Positions 24,169 through 33,323 of a DNA stretch of 35,251 nt are shown here, piece after piece. The position numbers and the translations under genes were made by a program. Source of the stretch: Spirochaetaceae bacterium. Lineage in GTDB: Bacteria; Spirochaetota; Spirochaetia; DSM-27196; SLAA01. Position 1 is the first letter of the stretch, and every line of letters begins with the position of its first letter. The notes beneath the pieces are model-generated. The model was not told the origin of the DNA. It did no database searches and worked only from the letters and a program-made list of their open reading frames with translations. Where the stretch lies: positions 1 through 35,251 of the forward strand of contig PUNW01000166.1 in the NCBI GenBank assembly GCA_003552665.1, read 5' to 3'.

Positions 24169-26346
24169 TCAACGCTCCAAACCCTCGTATTGAAACTTGT
24201 ACAGCGTGGAGTACAGCCCGCTGTTCTGCAGCAGCTCCCAGTGCGTACCCTGCTCCACGAGCTCCCCGTGTGCCAGCACCAGGATCCGATCGGCGTGTTT
24301 AATTGTGGAAAGCCGGTGCGCGATCACGACTGCGCTGCGCCCGGCAAGCACGTGTTTCAGCGCCTGTTGTATCAGCACCTCGGTCTCGGTGTCGATATTG
24401 GCTGTTGCCTCGTCCATGATCAGGACCGGAGGATCATGCGCCAGCACCCGGGCGAAGGCTATCAGTTGGCGCTGGCCGGTTGAGATCACGGTGGCCCCCT
24501 CGTTCAACGGGGTGTAGTACCCATGCGGCAAGCGTTCAATGAACTCGGATGCCTGAGCGGTACGCGCAGCCTCGACAACCTGATCATCACTGAACGGCTT
24601 GCCCAAACGAATATTCTCGGCGACCGTATCGTCGAACAGGAACACATCCTGTTGAATGGGTTGTATCGCCGAGCGCAGCTCGGAGAGCGGTAGGTCGCGG
24701 ATATCGATGCCGTCAAGTAAGATGCGCCCTTCATCGACGTCCCACAGCCTGGTGAGCAGATTGGCGATGGTTGTCTTGCCGGCTCCGGTGAATCCCACGA
24801 TCGCAACTGTTTCGCCGGGCTTGACATGAAAGCTGAGGTCCCGCAACACCGGTTCTCCCGGTACGTACTGAAACGATACATGCTCGAACACCAGCTCTCC
24901 GCGCACCGGCCGGGGCAGGCGCTGCACCCCGTTGTCGGGCACGCGGTCGTCCTGATCGAGCACCGAGAACACCCGTTCTCCTCCCGCCATCGCACTCTGC
25001 AGGAGATTGAACTTCTCGGCGATATCCATTACCGGCCGGTAGAACATGCGCACCAGGTTCAGAAAAGCGATGAGCACGCCGAGCGTAACCAGACCGTCGA
25101 GATAGAAGCGTGCTCCGAAGAACACCACCGCCGCGATCGAAGTGGTCGATAGCAGGTCGATCAGCGGACGAAAAGTCGCGAATACGTACATCTCGCCGAG
25201 ATTGGCATCCAGCAGCTCGCGATTGCGCCGCTCAAACCGGCGGTCTGTCCGCTCCTCCTTCACGAACATCTGTACGATCGCCATTCCGGAGATGTGCTCC
25301 GAAAGGAATGCGTTTACGTTGGAGACCGCATGCCGCACGCGGCGAAACGCGTTGCGCGCTCGAACCCTGAAGACCAGTGTCAGCACGAGCACCGGGGGTA
25401 GGGTCAGCACCACTACCGTAGCGAGCCGTGGATTGAGCAGGTACAGCGTGATTACGACCCCGATCATGATCGCGACGTCTTTCAGCAGGTTAACCAGTAC
25501 CTGGGTGAACAGCTCGTTGATCGTCTCTACGTCGTTGGTGAGCCGGGTGACAATCTTCCCAACCGGATTGTGATCCAGAAAACGCAGCGCCTGATGGACG
25601 GTATGATCGAAAAGCCGCATCCGCAGGTCCTTCATCACACCTTGGCCGACGTAGGCGGTGAGGTAGGTTTGAGCGAAGGTGAATATAAGAACAAACACGA
25701 GCACGCCGAGGAACAGGAAGCTGACGCGAACCACCCCGTCGATGTCATGGCTGCGAAGCCGGCGCAAATCTTCCTCCGGCAGCTGTTCGAGCACCGCGGT
25801 CGGCACGGCTCCGGTTTCGGCGTTTTCGCCGATCAGCTCGTCTCCGGCGGCCTCGCGCGTCTCCTCGCTTAGTGGAAACAGGTAGTAGCCGGCGTGATCG
25901 AGAATACCGTGCTCGCGCAGCACCTCCTGCTCGGCTCCCGAAAGCCGCTGGGCCTCGCTTTCGAGCGCGTACAACGCCTCACCGAGCCGGACATACGTAA
26001 TCTGGTTGGCCTCGAGCAGCGCAACGATCGAATCAGGATGCAGGCTGTCGGCCGGGAAATCGGCGGGAGGCGGGCGGTCTTCTTCGCGCAGCTGCTGTTC
26101 CACCTCGGCTGCCTGTTCGAGATCAAAGCGTCGGTGGGTCGCAAGTAGGTGCTCATCAACGGCGCGCTGCAGCATGACCGGTAGCAGGAGCTCACCGGCA
26201 GTCGAGATTGCCAGGGCAAGCAACGCGAGGATCGCGGCCAGTTTGTAAGGACGTGCGAAGCCCAGGATCCTGCGCATTACCACCGGATCATAACCTTTTG
26301 CGACTTGTTCCTGTTCAAGCGGCCCTTGCGCGTGTTGTCCTCGCAT
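24169..26346 (-). CDS. ABC exporter half-transporter (TMD-NBD) with an extracytoplasmic insertion
   Basis: Walker A VGFTGAGKTTIANLL, signature STGQRQLIAFARVLAHDPPVLIMDEATANID; about 140 residues between TM1 and TM2. Confidence 0.94.
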   Translation of the reverse strand: MRGQHAQGPLEQEQVAKGYDPVVMRRILGFARPYKLAAILALLALAISTAGELLLPVMLQRAVDEHLLATHRRFDLEQAAEVEQQLREEDRPPPADFPADSLHPDSIVALLEANQITYVRLGEALYALESEAQRLSGAEQEVLREHGILDHAGYYLFPLSEETREAAGDELIGENAETGAVPTAVLEQLPEEDLRRLRSHDIDGVVRVSFLFLGVLVFVLIFTFAQTYLTAYVGQGVMKDLRMRLFDHTVHQALRFLDHNPVGKIVTRLTNDVETINELFTQVLVNLLKDVAIMIGVVITLYLLNPRLATVVVLTLPPVLVLTLVFRVRARNAFRRVRHAVSNVNAFLSEHISGMAIVQMFVKEERTDRRFERRNRELLDANLGEMYVFATFRPLIDLLSTTSIAAVVFFGARFYLDGLVTLGVLIAFLNLVRMFYRPVMDIAEKFNLLQSAMAGGERVFSVLDQDDRVPDNGVQRLPRPVRGELVFEHVSFQYVPGEPVLRDLSFHVKPGETVAIVGFTGAGKTTIANLLTRLWDVDEGRILLDGIDIRDLPLSELRSAIQPIQQDVFLFDDTVAENIRLGKPFSDDQVVEAARTAQASEFIERLPHGYYTPLNEGATVISTGQRQLIAFARVLAHDPPVLIMDEATANIDTETEVLIQQALKHVLAGRSAVVIAHRLSTIKHADRILVLAHGELVEQGTHWELLQNSGLYSTLYKFQYEGLER

Positions 26347-26373
26347 GCTCTTATTCTCGCGGCAGCAGCGCTG

Positions 26374-28116
26374 CTAGTGGTGCAGCTGCTTCTCAAGCTG
26401 TTGGATCGTATAGATCTCGCGATAAAACCCGTCGGTCCGGATCAGCTCGTGGTGAGTCCCGCTCTGGGTGATGCGTCCTTCGTCAAGTACGATGACGTTG
26501 TCGGCGCGTTGCAAGGTTGAAACACGGTGTGAGACGATCACCGTGGTCTTGCCCTTGCGGAACTCCAGCAGACCGGTGAGGATTCGTTCTTCGGTTTCGG
26601 TGTCCACCGCCGAAAGGGAGTCATCGAGGATCATTATCTCGGGATCCTTAGCCAGTGCCCTGGCGATGGCAATACGTTGTTTCTGGCCTCCCGAGAGCGT
26701 GATACCGCGTTCGCCCACCACAGTGTCCCACCCATTCGGAAACAGCTCCAGATCACGATCGAGAGCCGCGATTTCGGCCACCCGGCGCAGCAGCGCATCG
26801 TCGGCCTCCTCGAGCGCAAAGGCCAGATTCTCGCGGACGGTTGTCGAAAACAGAAAGCCGTCCTGGGGAACCACGCCGAACAGTGCGCGCAGGTTCCCGA
26901 GCTCATACTCTTCGACCGGCACCCCGCCGACCAAAACACTTCCCGGCGGCGGGTCGATCAGGCGCGGCAAGGTCTTGACGAGCGTAGTCTTGCCGCTTCC
27001 GGTGCGGCCGAGAACGCCGATGCTGTGCCCGGGTTTCACCGTAAATGTGACCTCGGCCAGCACATCCGGGGTGTCTTCCTGGTAGCGGAAACTGAGCGAG
27101 TTGACCTCGATCCCGGTGTGTGCAGCAGTACGGCGGCCGTCCGGCGGACTGACGATCTCAGGCTCTTCACGCAGCACCTGATTGATCCGCGCGAGCGAGG
27201 CCGCGCCGCGTTGAATTACATTTACGGTAAACCCCGCACCGATCATAGGCCAGGTGAGCATCTCGAGGTAGTTCAGGGTGGCGACAAACTCACCCGGGGT
27301 GAAGCCGAGCATGATCACCGACTCACCGCCCACACGCAGCAAAATCAGCATCGTCAGTCCCGACAGGAAGGTGACTGCCGGCATGAAAAGGCCCCAGATT
27401 ATGACGAGCTCAAGGTTGCGCCGCTGATAGTCATAGTTGGCCGCGCCGAACCGTCGCAGGAAGTAGTTTTCCTTTACGAAGCTCTTGATTACGCGAATAC
27501 CGGTGAAGGTTTCCTGTGTGTTCTCGCTGAGCCGCGAGAACCCCTCCTGAACGCGTTTGAAACGCCGGCTGATGGTGCGCCCGAGGCTGACGATGAGAAT
27601 CGAGATCAGTGGGAGGGGCAAAACGGTCAGCAATGCCATCGGCGGCATCTGTACAAACAGAATGACGAGAATCGCGAGGGTCATGAAGATGCCGTCGGCG
27701 GCGGCGACGAGCGCCATCCCGCTCGCCATACGAATCGCCTGCAGGTCGTTTGTGGCGCGCGCCATCAGATCGCCGGTGCGCGTGCGCGCATAGTACGATG
27801 GGTCGAGCTTCAACAGGTGTTTGAACAGATCGCCGCGCAGCTCCACCTCAATCCGCCGTGAGGCCCCGTGGATGAAGTATCGCCAGCCGAAGCGACCGAC
27901 CGCAATGATCGCTGCGAGTGTGCAGAGCTGGAGCATCAGACGGGTGATCGCGCGAATTTGGAAATCACCGGCGGCGATCTCATCAATTGCGATCCGCAGC
28001 AGCTGCGGAATGAACAGTTGTCCCCCGCTCGTGATCGCCAGGGCGGCCAAGCCCACGATGTAGAACCGCAGGTATCTGCGCATGTACGGCAGCAGCGTGC
28101 GGTACTCGGTTATCAC
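26374..28116 (-). CDS. ABC exporter half-transporter (TMD-NBD)
   Basis: Walker A GRTGSGKTTLVKTL, signature LSGGQKQRIAIARALAKDPEIMILDDSLSAVDTETE; six-TM N-terminal part. Confidence 0.95.
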   Translation of the reverse strand: MITEYRTLLPYMRRYLRFYIVGLAALAITSGGQLFIPQLLRIAIDEIAAGDFQIRAITRLMLQLCTLAAIIAVGRFGWRYFIHGASRRIEVELRGDLFKHLLKLDPSYYARTRTGDLMARATNDLQAIRMASGMALVAAADGIFMTLAILVILFVQMPPMALLTVLPLPLISILIVSLGRTISRRFKRVQEGFSRLSENTQETFTGIRVIKSFVKENYFLRRFGAANYDYQRRNLELVIIWGLFMPAVTFLSGLTMLILLRVGGESVIMLGFTPGEFVATLNYLEMLTWPMIGAGFTVNVIQRGAASLARINQVLREEPEIVSPPDGRRTAAHTGIEVNSLSFRYQEDTPDVLAEVTFTVKPGHSIGVLGRTGSGKTTLVKTLPRLIDPPPGSVLVGGVPVEEYELGNLRALFGVVPQDGFLFSTTVRENLAFALEEADDALLRRVAEIAALDRDLELFPNGWDTVVGERGITLSGGQKQRIAIARALAKDPEIMILDDSLSAVDTETEERILTGLLEFRKGKTTVIVSHRVSTLQRADNVIVLDEGRITQSGTHHELIRTDGFYREIYTIQQLEKQLHH

Positions 28117-28922
28117 GACGCTCCCTTGTTCTGCAGCGATGGTTCGGGTTCGGCTGGAAAGCCGGGCAAGGTGCGTTTGTCCTCCGCCTGCCAGGCCTCC
28201 ACTTGAGAGCGGATGCGCTCGTGCGCATCGCTGAGAAGCGCAGCGATCTCGCGCTTGTCGGCCGGGGTAGGATATACGTTCACGATACGCGCACGGTAGC
28301 AGGTGTTACGCATCCGCTTTGCGAGCTGGTTCAGATGCGAAAACCGGTATCCTCCGTCGAGTGCGATTGCGATGACCGGCATCCGGTGCGCTTCAAGCAC
28401 ACGGCGCACCGCGCCGGAGTTGAATTGCCGCACCGTCCCGGTCCGCGAGCGAGTGCCTTCGGGGAACACAACCGGCGAGTTGCCGTGCGCGGCGCGCCGT
28501 CCCAGGCTGCGTAGCTGATTCATCGTGGTCTGGAAATCGCTGCGCCGGTCGATCAGTGCGTGGCGCTGCACGCGCAGGACATGCGAAACCGCGGGGAACC
28601 AGTTCTTGAGCTCGCGCTTGGCCACGAAGCGCAGGGCGTGATCCGGCAGGACGACCATCAGCAGGGGGATATCGACCAGACTCTGGTGGTTTGCAACCAC
28701 AAGCGCCGGTTTAGGCAGCGGGTTCTCGACTGCCGAGTTGATCTCGAACTCCAGTCCGGCGTAGAGCCCGGCCATCGTGAACAGCTTATGGGCCATCGCG
28801 GCGACGTTTCTATCGATGTAGCTGCGCGTTCTGCGGTAGCTGAAAACGGTGCCGAGCTTGAACCGGAGATCCCAGAACAGGAGCTGTGCGAGGAGGCAAA
28901 TTAAGAAAACAACACTACCCAT
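28113..28922 (-). CDS. 1-acyl-sn-glycerol-3-phosphate acyltransferase (PlsC-like)
   Basis: LVVANHQSLVDIPLLMVVLPDH (HX4D-type motif NHQSLVD), FPEGTRSRTGTVRQFNSGAVRRVLEAHRMPVIAIALDGGYRF; start assigned to internal ATG 28922; overlaps ABC start by 4 bp. Confidence 0.9.
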   Translation of the reverse strand: MGSVVFLICLLAQLLFWDLRFKLGTVFSYRRTRSYIDRNVAAMAHKLFTMAGLYAGLEFEINSAVENPLPKPALVVANHQSLVDIPLLMVVLPDHALRFVAKRELKNWFPAVSHVLRVQRHALIDRRSDFQTTMNQLRSLGRRAAHGNSPVVFPEGTRSRTGTVRQFNSGAVRRVLEAHRMPVIAIALDGGYRFSHLNQLAKRMRNTCYRARIVNVYPTPADKREIAALLSDAHERIRSQVEAWQAEDKRTLPGFPAEPEPSLQNKGAS

Positions 28923-29114
28923 AGACCGTGCAAATCTACCGCGAATGCGCCGAAATGGAAAGTAGCGTCGAGGAGGACGAGACGTTTGGTGCTTCGACTC
29001 TACGGCGATGGCCGCGCATCGTCTTGACATGCCGTAAGTTATCTGGTAGCTTGAGCCACCTGTACAATCGGTACGGAAATCCACGGTAAGAGACTGTTAC
29101 GAAGGAGTTGACTA

Positions 29115-29381
29115 TTGGCTGAATATGGACCTGCGGCGAAGCGGCACCGCCAGAGTCTCAAGGCGCGGCTGCATAACCGTTCGATTCGCAGCCGCGTTCG
29201 GACGGCGCAACGAAGCTGCCTGCATGCAATTGAAGCGAAAGACAAAGACCTTGCGGAGCAACGCTATCGCGAGCTTGCGAAGCTTATCGACACGGCCGCC
29301 GGAAAAGGGGTGTTCCACAAGAATACCGCCGCCAGAACCAAGTCCCGACTGAGAAAGAAACTGGATTCATTACTCGTGTGA
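29115..29381 (+). CDS. rpsT: 30S ribosomal protein S20
   Basis: AAKRHRQSLKARLHNRSIRSRVRTAQRSCLHAIEAKDKDLAEQRYRELAKLIDTAAGKGVFHKNTAARTKSRLRKKLDSL; TTG start with upstream GAAGGAG. Confidence 0.93.
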   Translation: MAEYGPAAKRHRQSLKARLHNRSIRSRVRTAQRSCLHAIEAKDKDLAEQRYRELAKLIDTAAGKGVFHKNTAARTKSRLRKKLDSLLV

Positions 29382-29501
29382 CCCTTGCGTGAGCCTGACC
29401 GGGCTCATGTGAGCAGGCTGTGAACTACGAGCACACGGTGCAGTATGAGTGCGTGGCAGATTCGGAAGCGCAACGACTGAGAGCGTAGCGAGGTAGCAAG
29501 C

Positions 29502-29804
29502 GTGTCGGACTCAAAGCTGACGAAGGCGGAGATCGTAGAGTCAATCTCCGAAGAATGTGACGTTAGCAAGAAAGACATCCAACGGATCATCGACCTGTTC
29601 TTCGACGAGGTGAAGAGCGCCTTGAAGCAGGATCGCGTGGTTGAGTTCCGTGGGTTCGGCACCTTCGAGGTGCGCACCCGCAAAGGGCGTGAAAAAGCAC
29701 GAAATCCAAAGACCGGCGACACTGTTCAAGTGCAGCCCCACGGCGTGGTGGTCTTCCGCCCCGGCCGGGAGCTCAAGGAAGCGGTGTGGAGCATCCGCCG
29801 GTAA
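29502..29804 (+). CDS. HU/IHF-family DNA-binding protein
   Basis: LTKAEIVESISEECDVSKKDIQRIIDLFFDEVKSALKQDRVVEFRGFGTFEVRTRKGREKARNPKTGDTVQVQPHGVVVFRPGRELKEAV; GTG start. Confidence 0.94.
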   Translation: MSDSKLTKAEIVESISEECDVSKKDIQRIIDLFFDEVKSALKQDRVVEFRGFGTFEVRTRKGREKARNPKTGDTVQVQPHGVVVFRPGRELKEAVWSIRR

Positions 29805-29857
29805 CGAATTGACATTCAGGCATACCTGTAGGAGAATGAGGTTACCGAGCGGGTGAG

Positions 29858-30589
29858 GTGGGTATGGAGCCGAAAGGCAAGATTCTAATTGCCGATGATG
29901 AGCAGATCAACCTCGAGTTCTTCGATGTAATGCTGTCGAAGCTGGGATTTGAGGTGGAGACAGCCGAAGACGGGGAGATGGCGCTCGAGAAGGTTCGCGA
30001 AACCGAGCCCGATCTGGTGATTCTCGAGAATATCATGCCGAAGATGTCCGGCTGGGAGGTCACGCGCATGCTCAAGACTGACGATGAGTATGCCGCCTAC
30101 CGCAATACTCCCATCATCATGTTTTCGGCGATGCATGATGTGAAGGACAAGATCGAGGGGTTCGAGCTCGGCATTGAAGACTACATAACCAAGCCGTTCA
30201 ACTTCTCAGAGGTTCTCGCACGCATCCGTGCAGTGCTTCGCAGCCGCGAGTTATCGGAACAGGTAGTACAGCGGGAACGCCGTATCGCGCTGATTGAAAC
30301 GTTGAACAAATCGCTGGTATATTTCACTACGCACCTGCGACTGCCGGTGAAAGATCTGCTGCAGTCGGCGGCAACCCTTGACCCGCGGGATGTCGAGGCG
30401 GTAAAGTCCTTTGTCGAACAGGTCAAGCGGGAGTCTGAAACAACCTTGGCGGCGCTGGACGGGCTCGAGGACGAGATCCAGGATCTGCTGACAAAAGGCG
30501 ACGAGCTGAAATCGCAAGAGCTTACCCTTGATTTGCTTGAAGAAAAGTATCAGAAACACTTCGAACAATACCGGCAGAGCGCAACGTAA
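29858..30589 (+). CDS. Receiver-domain protein with helical C-terminal extension
   Basis: KILIADDEQINLEFFDVMLSKLGFEVETAEDGEMALEKVRETEPDLVILENIMPKMSGWEV...IIMFSAMHD...ITKPFNFSEVLARIRAVLRSREL; the phospho-Asp position reads E. Confidence 0.87.
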   Translation: MGMEPKGKILIADDEQINLEFFDVMLSKLGFEVETAEDGEMALEKVRETEPDLVILENIMPKMSGWEVTRMLKTDDEYAAYRNTPIIMFSAMHDVKDKIEGFELGIEDYITKPFNFSEVLARIRAVLRSRELSEQVVQRERRIALIETLNKSLVYFTTHLRLPVKDLLQSAATLDPRDVEAVKSFVEQVKRESETTLAALDGLEDEIQDLLTKGDELKSQELTLDLLEEKYQKHFEQYRQSAT

Positions 30590-30603
30590 GGCGCGGATAC
30601 CAC

Positions 30604-31026
30604 ATGGCACGTGACAGCAGCATGCGGAGCATTCCTCGAACCACCACCCGGCTGAGTTCCGGCACGGTGTTCAAGGGCAAGATGAAATTTACCGATTCGG
30701 TAAGTATCGGCGGACGGTTCGAGGGTGAGATTCGCTCGAGCGGGTTTCTCTACATCGAAGAGGGCGCCGAGGTGCATGCCGACGTCTTCGCTGAGACGGT
30801 CATAATCGCCGGCACGGTACGCGGCAGCGTGCTCGCAACCGCCAGGCTGGAGATGCTTTCAACCGGTCGCATCTACGGCGATGTGAAAGCGTCCAAGCTG
30901 AGAATTGCCGACGGAGTCGTGTTCGAGGGCAAGTGCCGGATGCTGCGCAATGCCGACGCTGTGGACATTTTCGCGGCACCGGTGGAACAGCTGAAGGAAG
31001 GCACTCCGCGCGTTGTGTCTTCGTGA
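30604..31026 (+). CDS. Bactofilin (second copy)
   Basis: SSGTVFKGKMKFTDSVSIGGRFEGEIRSSGFLYIEEGAEVHADVFAETVIIAGTVRGSVLATARLEMLSTGRIYGDVKASKLRIADGVVFEGKCRM. Confidence 0.92.
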   Translation: MARDSSMRSIPRTTTRLSSGTVFKGKMKFTDSVSIGGRFEGEIRSSGFLYIEEGAEVHADVFAETVIIAGTVRGSVLATARLEMLSTGRIYGDVKASKLRIADGVVFEGKCRMLRNADAVDIFAAPVEQLKEGTPRVVSS

Positions 31027-31042
31027 CCTTTTGGATGCGGAT

Positions 31043-31075
31043 CGTGGGCCGCCGGGTGGGGGAAGGCGGCCCACG
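31043..31075. terminator. Strong hairpin after the second bactofilin gene (no clear T-tract)
   Basis: CGTGGGCCGCC...GGCGGCCCACG, perfect 11-bp stem, 17 bp after the stop codon. Confidence 0.5.
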
Positions 31076-31122
31076 GAAGCGATAATTGGGAAGAGCTGCG
31101 GTCGGAGCGGCACCGCCGCAGG

Positions 31123-31151
31123 TTGACAGGGAAGCGCGGGCGCTCTATAGT
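31123..31151 (+). promoter_or_regulatory. Sigma70 promoter of rho
   Basis: TTGACA - 17 bp - TATAGT, near consensus. Confidence 0.78.
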
Positions 31152-31292
31152 TTAAGGTGCGCGCCGCAGAGGACATCCCGATAAAAAGCACATTTCAACG
31201 TAAGCTCGACTATATCACATGACATCAGTGGCTGCCGAAGTTCGAATTCGCAGATGTGTTCTCATAACAATTAATTAGAACTGGAGTTTCTC

Positions 31293-32954
31293 ATGGCTAC
31301 GACATCCAACGACCACGAAAACGAGCTCAGCAACAACAGCGAATCCACACCCGCCAACGGCGAGAAGGGCGAAGGAAACGGCGCCACGGCCGAAACCTCG
31401 GAGCGCAAGTCCGGGCGAAAGAAGAAGGTCCGGGTGGCGTTGATCAAAGACTCGGACGCCAACGATCGCGAGAAGGCCGATAAGAACGAGAGTTCCGACG
31501 ACAGCGACCAGAGTTCCGGAACAGGGGACACAACTGCAACGGCGACGGTTGATCCGAGCGATATGCCGAAACCGGATCCTCGTGGAGGCCGGGAGGGGCC
31601 GCGTACGAAGCGCCACAATACCACCGATTTCCAGGCGATGCGCACCGGCGAGTCCGACCCGGAGAAGCTCGCTGAAAGCAAGACGTTGAGTATCAACGAC
31701 CTGACCAAGCTGAACATGAAGGAGCTGCGCACCGTAGGCTCGCGTATGGGGATAACCCAGGACAACCTGCTCGCGTTGAAGAAGCAGGAGGTTATCTTCG
31801 CTATCCTGAAAGCTCATACCGAGAAGAACGGGACGATCTACGCCTACGGCTCGCTTGAGATTCTGCCTGACGGGTACGGGTTTCTGCGTTCGCCGCAGAA
31901 CAGCTATCTGCCGGGTCCCGACGACATCTATATTTCGCCTTCGCAGATTCGACTGTTCAATCTCAAGACCGGAGATACGGTTTACGGTCAGATTCGACCG
32001 CCGAAAGAAGGCGAACGGTTCTTCGCGATGTTGCGGGTGGAGAGCGTCAACTTCGACAATCCGAGCGTGGCACAGACGCGCATTCCGTTCGATAACCTCA
32101 CGCCGCTGTATCCCGACGAGCGGCTGAACATGGAGACGCGTTCGGGCGACCCGTCAACGCGAATGATCAACCTGTTCTGCCCGATCGGCAAGGGTCAGCG
32201 TGGTCTGATCGTTTCTCCGCCGCGAACCGGAAAGACGGTATTGCTGCAGAAAATCGCCAACGCGATCACTGAGAATCAGCCCGAGGTGTTTCTCATCGTG
32301 TTGCTGATCGACGAACGGCCCGAAGAGGTTACCGATATGCAGCGCAACGTGCAGGCGGAGGTGATCTCGTCCACGTTTGACGAACAAGCGACCCGGCACG
32401 TGCAGGTAGCCGAGATGGTGCTTGAGAAAGCGCGCCGCCTGGTCGAGCACAAAAAGGATGTCGTGATTCTACTCGACTCCATCACTCGGCTGGCTCGCGC
32501 CTACAACCAGACGGTTCCCACTTCCGGTAAGATCCTCTCCGGCGGTGTTGATTCCAACGCGCTTCACAAGCCGAAGCGGTTTTTCGGCGCCGCGCGCAAC
32601 ATTGAAGACGGCGGCAGTCTTACGGTTGTGGCAACGGCCCTCGTTGAGACCGGCAGCCGCATGGACGAGGTCATCTTTGAGGAGTTCAAGGGTACCGGTA
32701 ATATGGAGATTATCCTCGATCGCAAGCTGGCGGACCGTCGCCTCTATCCGGCAATCAACATCAAGCGCTCGGGGACGCGTCGCGAGGATCTGCTGTTGAC
32801 CGACGAGGAGCTGCAGAAGATGTGGATTCTGCGGAAGGTCATCAATCCTATGGACGACGTTGAGATCGTCGAGTTGTTAGTTGACAGGATGGGTAAAACC
32901 AAGAATAATGAGGCTTTCCTGCGCTCGATGAACACTTCGGGTGTAAGTGACTGA
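31293..32954 (+). CDS. rho: Transcription termination factor Rho with a charged N-terminal extension
   Basis: [21 protein letters not shown]-type Rho N domain, [123 protein letters not shown]. Confidence 0.97.
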   Translation: MATTSNDHENELSNNSESTPANGEKGEGNGATAETSERKSGRKKKVRVALIKDSDANDREKADKNESSDDSDQSSGTGDTTATATVDPSDMPKPDPRGGREGPRTKRHNTTDFQAMRTGESDPEKLAESKTLSINDLTKLNMKELRTVGSRMGITQDNLLALKKQEVIFAILKAHTEKNGTIYAYGSLEILPDGYGFLRSPQNSYLPGPDDIYISPSQIRLFNLKTGDTVYGQIRPPKEGERFFAMLRVESVNFDNPSVAQTRIPFDNLTPLYPDERLNMETRSGDPSTRMINLFCPIGKGQRGLIVSPPRTGKTVLLQKIANAITENQPEVFLIVLLIDERPEEVTDMQRNVQAEVISSTFDEQATRHVQVAEMVLEKARRLVEHKKDVVILLDSITRLARAYNQTVPTSGKILSGGVDSNALHKPKRFFGAARNIEDGGSLTVVATALVETGSRMDEVIFEEFKGTGNMEIILDRKLADRRLYPAINIKRSGTRREDLLLTDEELQKMWILRKVINPMDDVEIVELLVDRMGKTKNNEAFLRSMNTSGVSD

Positions 32955-33009
32955 CAGACAGGCGTATTCATTACCGCACATGACCAGAGGCATTGATCAG
33001 GAGATACCC

Positions 33010-33255
33010 ATGAAGAAGGACATCCATCCGAACTATAGACCGGTGGTTTTCAAGGATACCGCCTCCGGGACGCTGTTTCTTTCGCGCTCCACAGTGGAGA
33101 CCAAAGAGACGGTCGAGTACGAAGGCAAAGAGTACCCGCTGTTTCAGGTGGAGATTTCCAGCGCGTCCCACCCGTTCTATACCGGCAAGCAACAGCTCGT
33201 TGACACCGCCGGGCGGGTTGAGCGCTTCAAGCGCAAGTACAACATCAAGACCTAA
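33010..33255 (+). CDS. rpmE2: 50S ribosomal protein L31, type B (no CxxC zinc motif)
   Basis: [78 protein letters not shown]; no cysteines. Confidence 0.93.
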   Translation: MKKDIHPNYRPVVFKDTASGTLFLSRSTVETKETVEYEGKEYPLFQVEISSASHPFYTGKQQLVDTAGRVERFKRKYNIKT

Positions 33256-33323
33256 TCACCGTACCCTGCGAACCCCTGCGCGGCGTCGAACCGTGCGCCC
33301 GAGTTCGGTTACCGGGTATGCGG

